A stretch of DNA of 64,000 nucleotides, taken from Mycobacterium paraterrae (GTDB taxonomy: Bacteria; Actinomycetota; Actinomycetes; Mycobacteriales; Mycobacteriaceae). How positions within the stretch are numbered: position 1 is the stretch's first letter; every line of letters begins with the position of its first letter. The DNA lies in contig NZ_CP092488.2 of assembly GCF_022430545.2 (NCBI RefSeq), forward strand, positions 4,526,001-4,590,000. The letters run 5' to 3'. Below, one piece after another: positions 43,542 through 52,505 of the stretch. The position numbers and the translations under genes are program-made. The notes below the pieces were generated by a model, which was given only the letters and a program-made list of their open reading frames with translations, was not told the origin of the DNA and did not search any database.

Positions 43542-44092
43542 ACGACCGCGTCGCAGCCGACTGGAGTCTCGAGAACTCTGACGGTGACCTGCTGATCCGT
43601 ACCGGCGTCGCCGGTCCGGCGGCGGCCATGGGACATCGGCTGACCCTTGCCATGCGTGCATGGCGTGCGACCACGCGGTGGGACGGCGACGAACCGGTTG
43701 CCGCGGAACTCACCGTAGAGACCGGCTCGCTGGAAGTCGTGCGCGGCGAGGGCGGCGTGACGCCGCTGACCGCACCGGAGAAGATGTTGGTTCGCAGCAA
43801 CGCGCTGCGATCACTTGACGCGAAGCGGTATCCCCGAATCATGTTCGCCTGCAACGACATTGCGGCAACCGGCGACGGATACCGGCTGACCGGAACTCTG
43901 ACCATCCACGGCACCTCGCGCCCGCAAGTCGTCGATCTAAGCACCGACGAGCAGGGCGCCAATTGGTGGTTGTCCAGCGAGACCACGATTCGACAATCCG
44001 ATTTCGGCATCAAGCCCTACTCGCAACTGCTCGGCTCGCTCAGGGTCGCCGACGACGTCGTGGTGGCCTTCGCCGCGAAGCGCGCCAAATAG
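43538..44092 (+). CDS. YceI-like lipid-binding protein
   Basis: A 184-residue protein of the YceI lipocalin-like family. It has ADWSLENSDGDLLIRTGVAGPAAAMGH, LRSLDAKRYPRIMFACND and the later GTLTIHGTSRPQVVDL. GTG 43538 overlaps the alcohol dehydrogenase stop (GTGA), showing coupling in one operon. Unlike typical YceI proteins there is no signal sequence, so it is cytoplasmic. The family binds isoprenoid-like lipids in a beta barrel. A role in handling a hydrophobic intermediate of the P450/dehydrogenase pathway is inference. Confidence 0.8.
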   Translation: MNDRVAADWSLENSDGDLLIRTGVAGPAAAMGHRLTLAMRAWRATTRWDGDEPVAAELTVETGSLEVVRGEGGVTPLTAPEKMLVRSNALRSLDAKRYPRIMFACNDIAATGDGYRLTGTLTIHGTSRPQVVDLSTDEQGANWWLSSETTIRQSDFGIKPYSQLLGSLRVADDVVVAFAAKRAK

Positions 44093-44113
44093 TCCCGACA
44101 GAATGCTTTCCCG

Positions 44114-45295
44114 CTAGGGGGTCGGCGGCCCGGGCGGCGGAGGCGGCGGCTGCTGGTCCGGGTCTTGCCCGTGCAGGCGTTGCAGCAGCTTGGTCAGTAA
44201 CGGGTGAGGATTGGGCGGCTGCTCGGGAGGCGGCGGAGGAGCCGCAGGCGGTGGCGGCGGGGGTGGCGCAACCGGCGCGACCACGGGAACCTCGACCGGC
44301 GCCGGCGCGACGACGAGCGGTTGCTCGACCTTTGGCTGCTGCACCGGGACGGGCTTGGGCGCCGGGCGGGCCGGCGGCGGGATAACAGCCGGCGGCGCGG
44401 CCTCGGCGAGGGCGGCCTGGGCGGCCCGATGAGCGAACGGCCGGACCGGGTCTGGTGCGTGGTTGGGCACCAGATGCGGGCCCAGCGCCAGCGACAGCGA
44501 GGCGACAAACGTGACCGCTCCGGCGGTCAGCATCGTCGTGGCGCCGACCAATGACCGCTCCCGGGTGGTCTCGTGCTCACGTCGCCAGCTGTTCACCGTC
44601 TCGAGCATCTCGGCGTCGGTGAATTCGGTGCTGCGCGCCGACACCAGCGCAGCACCACGAGCCAGCGCCAACTCTGCGCCCGCTTGGGTGATGATCGGCA
44701 CCGGCAGCGTCGACAGTCGCTCCGACAGCGTGTCCAGCTCGTCTTGTGCGCCTACCACGACGATGCCGCCGGGTTGCCACGAGCTGCGCTCGAACAGTCT
44801 GGTCAGCCAGTGCACCAAATGGCCGGGGCCACCTGACAGCTGCTTGATCGCGGTCTGCGGTTCGCCGTCCTCGGCGTCGACCATCACCACGATTGTCGAG
44901 TCGCCGTCGCGCACACATACCGCGGCCTGGTCGTATCCGACGACCGGAGCGACGGCGCGAGCCAGCATCTCGCAGGCGTCGTGTTGACGGACCGGAACGA
45001 TGTTGTCGAAACCGGCGTCCGTCAGCGACTCGAGAAGCAGCGCCGCTTCCGCGGACACTTCATCGCTCCAGGTGACGCCGACGACATGTAGGCGCTGATC
45101 AAGCCCGCCGGCGGCCGCCTGGGCCTCCAGCACCGCCGCGGTTGCCTGTTCGGAGGTGTACACCGCCTGCATCCCGGCGGCAGGCCTCACATCGAAGTCA
45201 TCGTGATCGAGGATGGCACCATCGGCGTCGCGACCCTCTACTAGGACCCATCCAACTGACGCCGACGTCAGCGACAGCCCAAGAACCGTGTCCAA
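44114..45295 (-). CDS. DUF7159-type protein with proline-rich C-terminus (Rv1887-like)
   Basis: A 393-residue mycobacterial protein. The N-terminal actin-like/ASKHA-like part starts MDTVLGLSLTSASVGWVLVEGRDADGA and runs to about residue 240. One membrane helix is at about 248-272. The rest, from about residue 285, is alanine/proline rich (PPPPAAPPPPP). This is the mycobacterial-specific DUF7159 type. Size and position match Mtb Rv1887 (380). Location across the membrane with a proline-rich outer tail is inferred; function is unknown. Confidence 0.8.
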   Translation of the reverse strand: MDTVLGLSLTSASVGWVLVEGRDADGAILDHDDFDVRPAAGMQAVYTSEQATAAVLEAQAAAGGLDQRLHVVGVTWSDEVSAEAALLLESLTDAGFDNIVPVRQHDACEMLARAVAPVVGYDQAAVCVRDGDSTIVVMVDAEDGEPQTAIKQLSGGPGHLVHWLTRLFERSSWQPGGIVVVGAQDELDTLSERLSTLPVPIITQAGAELALARGAALVSARSTEFTDAEMLETVNSWRREHETTRERSLVGATTMLTAGAVTFVASLSLALGPHLVPNHAPDPVRPFAHRAAQAALAEAAPPAVIPPPARPAPKPVPVQQPKVEQPLVVAPAPVEVPVVAPVAPPPPPPPAAPPPPPEQPPNPHPLLTKLLQRLHGQDPDQQPPPPPPGPPTP

Positions 45296-45647
45296 TTCAG
45301 CACCTCAATCGCAGCCCAAAGCCCGTGCGCCGCACCCGGCGAACATGACAATGGACGCGTTGCTTCGCGGGCGGCGGAAGGACCGGGACAGCGTGGTCTC
45401 GTCGGTCTATCCCGGGTCACCCTACGCGTCCTCGGCAGCAAATGGCGACCCGGTATCAACACTTGTGCAATTGCGAATGCGCCGAGAGCGTTGCCGAAAA
45501 CCTTCGTTTAGCGGCCATGACTCTGGGTACTTGCAGGTGGCAGCGGTCAGCGCCGACTCGACACATCTTTGCGTCTTAATCGACATATCAACGGCTGCAC
45601 GGTAAGTTTCTCCGGGAGTTTGAGACAGCGTCGACAAGGGGCCTGCT
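45296..45647. other. Intergenic region upstream of fbpB
   Basis: A 352-bp gap between two divergent genes. A plus-strand frame of 130 codons runs through it from 45213, but starts inside the DUF7159 gene and has no family character. The region must hold the fbpB promoter; I see an aagggg ribosome site just before ATG 45648 but no confident -10/-35 pair. Confidence 0.5.
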
Positions 45648-46628
45648 ATGGCAAATGTAAGCGAGAAGATGCGCGGCTGGATGAGGCGGCTTTCCGTCGC
45701 CGCATTTGCAGCCGCCGCCCTCCCGGGGCTGGTCACGCTGGTCGGTGAGGCACCGACAGCTGCGGCCTTCTCCCGGCCGGGACTTCCCGTTGAATACCTG
45801 CAGGTGCCGTCGGCATCGATGGGCCGCAGCATCAAGGTGCAATTCCAGAGCGGCGGCAACGGCTCGCCGGCGGTCTACCTCCTCGACGGCCTTCGCGCCC
45901 AGGACGACTACAACGGTTGGGACATCAACACCCCCGCCTTCGAGTGGTACTACCAGTCCGGTCTATCGATCGTCATGCCGGTGGGTGGGCAGTCCAGCTT
46001 TTACACGGACTGGTACAACCCGGCCTGCGGCAAGGCCGGTTGCTCCACTTACAAGTGGGAGACCTTCCTGACCAGCGAGCTGCCGAACTACCTGGCATCG
46101 GAGAAGAGCGTCAAGTCGACGGGCAGCGCCGCGGTCGGCATCTCGATGGCGGGATCGTCGGCGATGAACCTGGCCATTTACCACCCGGCCCAGTTCACTT
46201 ACGCAGGCTCGCTGTCGGGATACCTCAGCCCCTCGACGGGGCAGAGCTGGATCGGCCTGGCCATGGGCGACGCCGGTGGCTACAAGAAGGAAGACATGTG
46301 GGGCCCGGACAGCGATCCGGCCTGGGTGCGGAACGACCCCACCGTCAACGTCGGGCAGCTTGTTGCCCACAACACGCGACTCTGGGTGTACTGCGGCAAC
46401 GGAACCGCCAACCAGCTGGGTGGCGACAACCTGCCGGCCAAGTTCCTGGAGAGCAACTTCATGATCGGCGGCAACAAGAAATTTGAAGAGGCCTACAACG
46501 CCGCGGGCGGCCACAACGCCGTGTTCAACTTCCCGCCGTCAGGTACTCACAGCTGGGAGTACTGGGGCCAGCAGCTCAACGCGATGAAGCCCGACCTGCA
46601 GCAGTCGCTGGGTGCTCACGCGGCCTGA
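45648..46628 (+). CDS. fbpB: Antigen 85B mycolyltransferase
   Basis: A 326-residue secreted mycolyltransferase that transfers mycolates to trehalose and arabinogalactan. A 40-residue signal sequence is cleaved before FSRPGLPVEYLQVPS. The catalytic triad is Ser166 in VGISMAGSSA, Glu268 in KFLESN and His301 in SGTHSWEYWG (Mtb mature numbering 126, 230, 262). The fibronectin-binding segment FEWYYQSGLSIVMPVGG is present, and the single disulphide pair is CGKAGC. Length equals the Mtb protein within one residue. A very strong terminator follows. Confidence 0.97.
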   Translation: MANVSEKMRGWMRRLSVAAFAAAALPGLVTLVGEAPTAAAFSRPGLPVEYLQVPSASMGRSIKVQFQSGGNGSPAVYLLDGLRAQDDYNGWDINTPAFEWYYQSGLSIVMPVGGQSSFYTDWYNPACGKAGCSTYKWETFLTSELPNYLASEKSVKSTGSAAVGISMAGSSAMNLAIYHPAQFTYAGSLSGYLSPSTGQSWIGLAMGDAGGYKKEDMWGPDSDPAWVRNDPTVNVGQLVAHNTRLWVYCGNGTANQLGGDNLPAKFLESNFMIGGNKKFEEAYNAAGGHNAVFNFPPSGTHSWEYWGQQLNAMKPDLQQSLGAHAA

Positions 46629-46643
46629 GTCGTTTCGTACAAG

Positions 46644-46680
46644 AAACTGCGCCTGACGGCTTCCCGTCAGGCGCAGTTTT
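46644..46680 (+). terminator. Strong intrinsic terminator after fbpB
   Basis: A perfect 16-bp stem (aaactgcgcctgacgg and its complement) with a 4-nt cttc loop ends in TTTT, 15 bp after the fbpB stop. It is unusually canonical for a mycobacterium. Confidence 0.92.
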
Positions 46681-46785
46681 GTCCTGTCAGCCCGCAGGCG
46701 GAGACACGTATTTCGTGTGGCCGCGTCAACGTGAACATCGCCGTTTCCGTCCACCAGCCACCCTCCAACATGCTTGGATCAGGCT

Positions 46786-47241
46786 ATGCAGGGTTCAGCG
46801 ACCGTCCATATGGCCGCTCCTGCCGACCGAATCTGGAACCTGATCACCGACGTTCACAGCATCGGCCGGTACTCCCCCGAAGTGTTCGAAGCCGAATGGC
46901 TGGACGGCGCCACCGGACCCTCCCTGGGCGGGCGATTCCGCGGCCACGTCAAACGCAATGAGCTGGGCCCGGTCTATTGGACGGTCTGCCGCATCACGGC
47001 CTGCGAGCCCGGCCGCGAATTCGGTTTCGAGGTGCTCGTCGGCGACCGCGCGGTGAACAACTGGCACTACCAATTGACGCCCGCCGGTGACGGCACCGAC
47101 GTCACGGAGTCGTTCCGGATGACGTCGTCACCATTCGTTGGCATCTATTACTGGGTGTTCGGCGGCTGGTTGAGGACCCGTCGCAATGTGCGCGACATGA
47201 CCAAGACGTTGACTCGAATCAAGGACGTGGCCGAGGGATAA
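46786..47241 (+). CDS. SRPBCC/polyketide cyclase-like protein (Rv1883c-like)
   Basis: A 151-residue START-like protein. It has QGSATVHMAAPADRIWNLITDVHSIGRYSPEVFEAEW, and later GREFGFEVLVGDRAVNNWHY, the typical hydrophobic-ligand helix-grip fold. Size and position after fbpB fit Mtb Rv1883c (153). The ligand is unknown. A TTG four codons upstream is an alternative start. Confidence 0.82.
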   Translation: MQGSATVHMAAPADRIWNLITDVHSIGRYSPEVFEAEWLDGATGPSLGGRFRGHVKRNELGPVYWTVCRITACEPGREFGFEVLVGDRAVNNWHYQLTPAGDGTDVTESFRMTSSPFVGIYYWVFGGWLRTRRNVRDMTKTLTRIKDVAEG

Positions 47242-47365
47242 ACGGACGGGGGACGCGCGCCGAAATAGACGACGCCCCCGAATTCCTGAAAACTGGAATG
47301 ACATCCATCGTCGTGCAGTCCGTAAGCTTTGGGCAGCACTGCGCGACGAAGTGGAGGCTTGACCT

Positions 47366-48694
47366 GTGGCTATCGCACTGAAGCAAAGACTGCACTGGCT
47401 GGCGCTGCACGGCTTTGTCCGCGGAGGTTCCTCGATCGCCGCCCGCCGGGGCGATCTCCAGGCCCGACTGATCTCCGACCCAGCCATCAAGGCGAACCCG
47501 GTGCCGTTCTACGAGGATGTGCGGGCCCGTGGACCGCTGGTGCGATCCCGTATCGGTTACATCACTGCGGATCACGCGATCGGGCACGAATTGCTGCGAT
47601 CCGAAGACTTCCGGGTACTGTCGATCGGATCCAATCTGCCTGCCCCTCTGCGGTGGCTGGAACTGCGCACTCGCGACGACCTGCTGCATCCACTGCGCCC
47701 GCCCTCGCTGCTGGCCGTCGAGCCGCCGGATCACACCCGCTATCGCAAGACGGTGTCGTCGGTGTTCACCCATCGTGCCGTGGCCGCGCTGCGGGACGGA
47801 GTCGAACGGACCGCGGAGTCGTTGTTGGACGAGCTGTCTCGCGAACCGGGCGTCGTCGACATCGTCGACCGCTACTGCTCGCAACTCCCGGTGGCGATCA
47901 TCAGCGACATCCTGGGAGTGCCCGACGGCGACCGGCAACGCATTCTCGAGTTCGGCGAACTCGCCGCGCCCAGTTTGGATTTCGGTCTGCCCTGGCCGCA
48001 GTACCAGCGTGTACAGCGCGGCCTGATTGGATTCAACGTCTGGCTAGACTCCCATCTGGACAAGCTGCGCCGCGCTCCCGGCGACGACCTGATGAGCCAG
48101 TTGATTCGTAAAGCCGAGAGCGGCTCGCCGGACACTTATCTGGACAACGACGAGCTTCGGGCGGTCGCCGGTTTGGTATTGGCCGCCGGGTTCGAGACCA
48201 CGGTGAACCTGCTAGGCAACGGAATTCGCATGTTGCTGGACCAGCCCGAGCACCTGATCACTCTTCGCCAGCGTCCCGAGCTGTGGCCCACCGCCGTGGA
48301 GGAGATCCTCCGACTGGAGTCACCCGTCCAGCTGACTGCACGATTTGCACTGCGAGACACCGAGATCGCGGGCCGGACGATCGGTCGAGGCGAGCTGGTG
48401 GTGGTTTACGTCGCTGCGGCCAACCGTGATCCGGCCGTATTCCCCGACCCCAACACGTTCGACATCGAGCGCGACAACGCGGGCAAACACCTGGCGTTCT
48501 CCGGCGGTAGGCATTTCTGCCTGGGAGCGGCGCTCGCGCGCGCCGAAGGCGAAGTGGGTCTGCGGGCATTCTTCGACCGCTTCCCCGAGGTAAGGTCCGC
48601 GGGCGCGGGCAGTCGGCGTGATACCCGGGTTCTGCACGGGTGGTCGACGCTGCCGGTGGCCTTGGGCCCGGCCAGGTCGATGGCGACCCGCTAG
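47366..48694 (+). CDS. cyp140: Cytochrome P450 CYP140
   Basis: A 442-residue P450 matching Mtb CYP140 (Rv1880c, 438) in position and length. The I-helix motif is AGFETT (274-279), the ExxR is EILR (313-316), and heme Cys385 is in FSGGRHFCLGAALARAEG. The N-terminus has a hydrophobic helix and is not cleaved. The start is GTG 47366. The substrate of CYP140 is not established. It overlaps the convergent thioesterase gene by four bases. Confidence 0.92.
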   Translation: MAIALKQRLHWLALHGFVRGGSSIAARRGDLQARLISDPAIKANPVPFYEDVRARGPLVRSRIGYITADHAIGHELLRSEDFRVLSIGSNLPAPLRWLELRTRDDLLHPLRPPSLLAVEPPDHTRYRKTVSSVFTHRAVAALRDGVERTAESLLDELSREPGVVDIVDRYCSQLPVAIISDILGVPDGDRQRILEFGELAAPSLDFGLPWPQYQRVQRGLIGFNVWLDSHLDKLRRAPGDDLMSQLIRKAESGSPDTYLDNDELRAVAGLVLAAGFETTVNLLGNGIRMLLDQPEHLITLRQRPELWPTAVEEILRLESPVQLTARFALRDTEIAGRTIGRGELVVVYVAAANRDPAVFPDPNTFDIERDNAGKHLAFSGGRHFCLGAALARAEGEVGLRAFFDRFPEVRSAGAGSRRDTRVLHGWSTLPVALGPARSMATR

Positions 48695-49560
48695 CCTCGG
48701 GGCTTCCCGCCGAAATAGCACTCGAGCGTCGTGGTGCACACCAATTGGCCGGTGCGGTTGAACATCGTGCCCTGCGCCAGACCCCGCCCACCGATGCCGC
48801 TGGGTGAGTGCTGTTGGTAGAGAATCCAATCCGATAGGTCAGGCGGGTGGTGGAACCACATCGCCAGGTCCATCAGCGCCGAGAACCCGGGACCAAGTGG
48901 AGTGGTGCGGCGAGCGATCATCGCCGACTCCAGCAGTGTGCGGCCGGCGACGAATGCCGTCAGGCAATCGGCGACGATCGGGTCGGACGGAGCGATGCCG
49001 CTGGGCCGCCACCACATTCGGATGCCGGCCGATGGCTGCTCGACGAGGTCGGCGGCGAGCCGGGCCGACGGATCGACGTAGCGGTAATCGATGGGTTGTT
49101 CGCGTACCCACCAGCCATCCCGTTCGTCGGCCAGTTCCCGGTGCTGTTCAGCGAAGGTCGGGACGGTGTCGGGGTCGGGCAAATCCGGCGGAAGTTGTTG
49201 ATAGACAATATTTTCGACGTCCTTGCTGAACGAGGCGACGCCCTCGAGTAGTACCGACCCGAACTGGCGGGCGGCGACCCGGCGAGCCGAAAAGGTGCCC
49301 CCGTCATGCAGCGTCGTGACCTCGAAATCCACGGGTTGGCGGGCGTCGCCGGCACGCAAGAAGTACATGTGCATGCTGTGCGGCAAGCGGTCGACAACCG
49401 TCCGGCTCGCCGCCATCAAGGCCTGCGCGGCGATGTGTCCGCCGGAGATGTGGTGCGCGATTTCGTCGAGTTGGTTTCCGACGAAGAACTCGGCGTTGAC
49501 CTGTTCGAGCTCGAGGCTGTCGAGGAGTTGATCGAGGGTGATGACGGGCGCAGAAGTCAC
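48691..49560 (-). CDS. Acyl-CoA thioesterase II (TesB-like)
   Basis: A 289-residue double-hotdog thioesterase that hydrolyses medium- to long-chain acyl-CoA. It has the N-terminal hotdog with GGHIAAQALMAASRTV and HSMHMYFLRAGDARQPVDFEV, then the second domain with LMDLAMWFHHPPDLSDWILY and the C-terminal GRGLAQGTMFNRTGQLVC. Asp of the catalytic pair is in ALMDLAMW. The gene overlaps the P450 stop by 4 bp (convergent). Confidence 0.9.
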   Translation of the reverse strand: MTSAPVITLDQLLDSLELEQVNAEFFVGNQLDEIAHHISGGHIAAQALMAASRTVVDRLPHSMHMYFLRAGDARQPVDFEVTTLHDGGTFSARRVAARQFGSVLLEGVASFSKDVENIVYQQLPPDLPDPDTVPTFAEQHRELADERDGWWVREQPIDYRYVDPSARLAADLVEQPSAGIRMWWRPSGIAPSDPIVADCLTAFVAGRTLLESAMIARRTTPLGPGFSALMDLAMWFHHPPDLSDWILYQQHSPSGIGGRGLAQGTMFNRTGQLVCTTTLECYFGGKPRG

Positions 49561-49575
49561 GCACGCATCATGCCG

Positions 49576-50469
49576 CTAAGACAGGTAACGGCCAAACCAT
49601 TCCAGGGTCCGCCGCCAGGCGTCGGCGGAAGCCGCCGCGTTGTAGCGCGGTCCGCCGTCGTTGAAAAAGGCATGATCGGCGTCGGGTTCGATCACGAGGT
49701 CGTGGATCAGCCCGGCACGCTCGAGCGCCGCTCTGGCCGCCGGCTCGGAATTCGTGACGCGCTTGTCCAGGGCGCCGTAGAACGCCAGCACGGCGGTGGC
49801 TCTGTCGCCGCTGAAATCGGGGTTGTCGGGCAGTGGGCCGTAGAAAGGCACCGCGGCGGACAGTCGCGCGTTATGCGACGCCAACAGTTGCCACACCAGC
49901 CCGCCGCCGAAGCAAAAGCCGACCACCGCGAGCTTGCCGCCGGGTACCCGGTTCTGCAATTCGGTGATGCCGGAGTTCAAGTCGGCGAGAAACCGATCCT
50001 GGGGCGCCGCGGCCAGCGCGGCGGTGGCTTTGGCGGGATCGGAGAACTGGCCCGTCCCACCCTCTTCGGACAGCAAGTCGATCGCCAGGGCGGAGTAACC
50101 GGCCCCGGCGAATCGCTCGGCCACCGAATGGACCCAGTCGGTCAGTCCCTTGTTCTCGTGGATCACCAACACCCCGCGGCGGGCATTGTGCGCCTGCGCC
50201 CACGCGCCTTGCAATTCTCCGCGTGGGCCCGCCCAGGTGATCGGCTCGGTAGGCAGCGCACGCTTGGCGCCAGGTGCCTCGACTCCCTCGCCCGAACTCG
50301 AATGCAGCGGCCGGGCCTCGTCGTTGCCGCACGCCGCGATCAACGCGGCCGCCGCACCGCTGGTCAAACCCATTAGTGCCAACCGGCGCATGGCTTCTCG
50401 TCTGCTCAGCAATCCTTCGACGTGGTCGGTGGCAATCTCTTCGGCGATGTATTGCTGTAAAGAAGTCAT
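49576..50469 (-). CDS. Dienelactone hydrolase-family lipoprotein
   Basis: A 297-residue protein of the carboxymethylenebutenolidase family. The N-terminal part has SRREAMRRLALMGLTSGAAAALIAAC, a twin-arginine-like motif with a lipobox ending at a cysteine, so export as a lipoprotein through Tat is likely. The catalytic domain follows: VLVIHENKGLTDWVHSV, the cysteine nucleophile in VVGFCFGGGLVW, the acid in YGALDKRV and the histidine in DADHAFFND. The family opens lactone rings. It follows the CocE-like hydrolase on the same strand. Confidence 0.85.
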   Translation of the reverse strand: MTSLQQYIAEEIATDHVEGLLSRREAMRRLALMGLTSGAAAALIAACGNDEARPLHSSSGEGVEAPGAKRALPTEPITWAGPRGELQGAWAQAHNARRGVLVIHENKGLTDWVHSVAERFAGAGYSALAIDLLSEEGGTGQFSDPAKATAALAAAPQDRFLADLNSGITELQNRVPGGKLAVVGFCFGGGLVWQLLASHNARLSAAVPFYGPLPDNPDFSGDRATAVLAFYGALDKRVTNSEPAARAALERAGLIHDLVIEPDADHAFFNDGGPRYNAAASADAWRRTLEWFGRYLS

Positions 50470-50527
50470 CAAGATTGAGTATCCCCCACAACCGGGCGCT
50501 CTGCCCGGATGACGGTGCCCCACTGCG

Positions 50528-52420
50528 TCAGTCGAGAGCGTTCGGGTCGGCGACCGGGATCAGCAGATGCGACGGCGTGGCGCCGCCCTGGTGCACTCGA
50601 TATGTGCCGCCCGCGAGCGCTTTTCGCGCTGGCGCCGTCGGCACAAGGTGCGGGAAGTCGAACGTGGTCACTGTCAACCGCAGCCGATGGCCGGGTGCGA
50701 GCAGTGCAGCGGTCGGGAAGATCTCGATGTCATAGCGTGTCAATTCGCCGGGCACAACGGGCTTGACCGCCGCCCTGGTGCTGATGTGGTGGGGCTTGAG
50801 AACCGTGCCGTCGTCGAGGTACCAGGTGCGCTCGGGATCCAACTCGCGGTGCGAACCAAGCAGCGCGCCCTGGGTCAGGGGACGCGACGAGCCGTCGGGT
50901 CCCACGTCGTCGATGTGCGCGACAAACAGTGACTCGGTGGTATCGGCGGTGGCGTTCAACGTCAGTGTGACCGGTCCCGCGATCAGGGTCGGCGCAGTGA
51001 ACACCTCGGTGGTGTAGGTCAGCGCGCCACGCTGCACGCGGCGGTTGTCTTGGTCGTAGCGGGTCTGCCCACCGCGCTGGCTGCGGATAAAGCTGGTCAT
51101 GCCAAGCGTCCACTGTTCGACGCTGCGGCCGGCCACCGGGCCTCGGCCTACGTATTTGACTGTGGCCGTTGATGTCTCAGGCGCAGGGTCCGCGGTGAGC
51201 CGACCGCCGTCCGACAGGTAGAACCGGGTGGGCGTCGCTCGCTCGAGCGGATACCCCCGGACATGGAACCAGCGCGGACTGCCGATCGGCTGGAAGGTCA
51301 GCGGTGGCCCCGAGATCTGGGCTTCGGCGTCGTCGTTGAGCCAGTAGTCGAACCAGCGCAGTTGTACCGCCTGCAGGTGCAGGTTGCCGTACATCGTGAC
51401 GTGATACCAGGGACCCATCATCAGCCGCAGGTCCTCGGAGACCGGCTGGCCGGGCCGCATGGGCTGCTCGTCGGGGCGCCCGGCGAACGCGTTCTGTAGC
51501 GCGGCGTAATTCAACGGCACTCCCCGCTGGAAAGCGTCGTGCCAGCCGCCGACCAGGAAAACTGCCACCTTGTTGGCGACGATCTGTGGGATCACCGTTG
51601 CCGGCCGTAGGTCCTTCCAGAACTCCTCGTCGAACGCTGTCTCCCCGCCGGCCACCGCGTCGGCGATCAACGGGCCGAAGTAGCCCCGCTGCGCGCGTCC
51701 GCGCTTGCGCACACCGGCGATGCCGCCGGCCCGCGGCCGGGGATGCTTGCCGCGATTGATCACCTCCAGCATCGGGTTCACGACGTTGAGGAGGTTGTAG
51801 ACCCCGCCATAGGCGCGGATCGTGCGCAGGTGCGGTGCTCCGCCCATTGCCGCCGCATCGCGATAGAAGTCGCGGGCCGCCATCACCGGAAAGATCGCCT
51901 TGAGCGGTGAATTCGGCCCGACCGCCGCGGCGGTGAAGAGTTGGTTGATCGCCAGATACGACACTCCGAACATGCCGACCCGACCGTTGGCGTGTGGCAG
52001 TGTCGACGCCCACTCGACCAGCTCGACGCCGTCTTGGGCCTGCCGCTCGCCGAACATCTGGAACTCACCCTCGGAGACGCCGCAGCCCCGGACGTCGACC
52101 ATCACCTCGATATAGCCGCGTTTGATCAGAAATGGGGTGGCGCCGCCGCCGATCTGCGCGGCGGGTGGCGGGGCCTTCTTGCCGTAGGGCGTCAGCGACA
52201 TCAGTACCGGGAACGGTCCGGGCGCGGGCTCCCCGGTGACGAGGTCGGTCGGGTGATGAATGTCGACCCGAAGGTTGACGCCGTCGCTCATCGGTACCGC
52301 GACGTTGTGGTGAATGCCTACCCCGTACTGCGCCGCTCTGGGCGTCCACGGCGGCGACAACGGCGACGGGCTGGTTACTCGGGTGCGCTTGCGTCGTGAT
52401 CGCAGCGTTGGCATCCACAC
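50528..52420 (-). CDS. CocE/NonD (X-Pro dipeptidyl-peptidase S15-like) hydrolase
   Basis: A 630-residue hydrolase with the CocE/NonD fold: catalytic alpha/beta domain, helical lid, and C-terminal jelly roll. The nucleophile is in VGMFGVSYLAINQLF (G-x-S-Y), preceded by MVDVRGCGVSEGEF. The acid is likely in GWHDAFQRG. The jelly roll includes the region around VGRGPVAGRSVEQ. It resembles Mtb Rv1835c (628 residues). No signal sequence is seen. Esterase or peptidase activity cannot be separated by sequence alone. Confidence 0.88.
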   Translation of the reverse strand: MWMPTLRSRRKRTRVTSPSPLSPPWTPRAAQYGVGIHHNVAVPMSDGVNLRVDIHHPTDLVTGEPAPGPFPVLMSLTPYGKKAPPPAAQIGGGATPFLIKRGYIEVMVDVRGCGVSEGEFQMFGERQAQDGVELVEWASTLPHANGRVGMFGVSYLAINQLFTAAAVGPNSPLKAIFPVMAARDFYRDAAAMGGAPHLRTIRAYGGVYNLLNVVNPMLEVINRGKHPRPRAGGIAGVRKRGRAQRGYFGPLIADAVAGGETAFDEEFWKDLRPATVIPQIVANKVAVFLVGGWHDAFQRGVPLNYAALQNAFAGRPDEQPMRPGQPVSEDLRLMMGPWYHVTMYGNLHLQAVQLRWFDYWLNDDAEAQISGPPLTFQPIGSPRWFHVRGYPLERATPTRFYLSDGGRLTADPAPETSTATVKYVGRGPVAGRSVEQWTLGMTSFIRSQRGGQTRYDQDNRRVQRGALTYTTEVFTAPTLIAGPVTLTLNATADTTESLFVAHIDDVGPDGSSRPLTQGALLGSHRELDPERTWYLDDGTVLKPHHISTRAAVKPVVPGELTRYDIEIFPTAALLAPGHRLRLTVTTFDFPHLVPTAPARKALAGGTYRVHQGGATPSHLLIPVADPNALD

Positions 52421-52505
52421 CTCCTGGGAGCGTCGTTGCCTGCGCTGACTTTATGGATGCGCCGATCTTCGCCCAGCACGGGGGGTTGTCTGCGAGCCTT
52501 GATCC

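Noticed and set aside
44114..44360. Repeated GGC/GGA-rich DNA near 44.2 kb, checked as a possible repeat array
   Set aside because: It is the proline-rich coding tail of the DUF7159-type protein; repeats are irregular and there are no spacers.
45213..45605. A 130-codon plus-strand frame before fbpB
   Set aside because: It begins inside the DUF7159 gene on the other strand, lacks a ribosome site and any motif, and occupies the expected fbpB promoter region.
47282..47299. ATTCC-N8-GGAAT repeat before cyp140
   Set aside because: Only 5-bp arms and no known regulator match; chance occurrence is likely.
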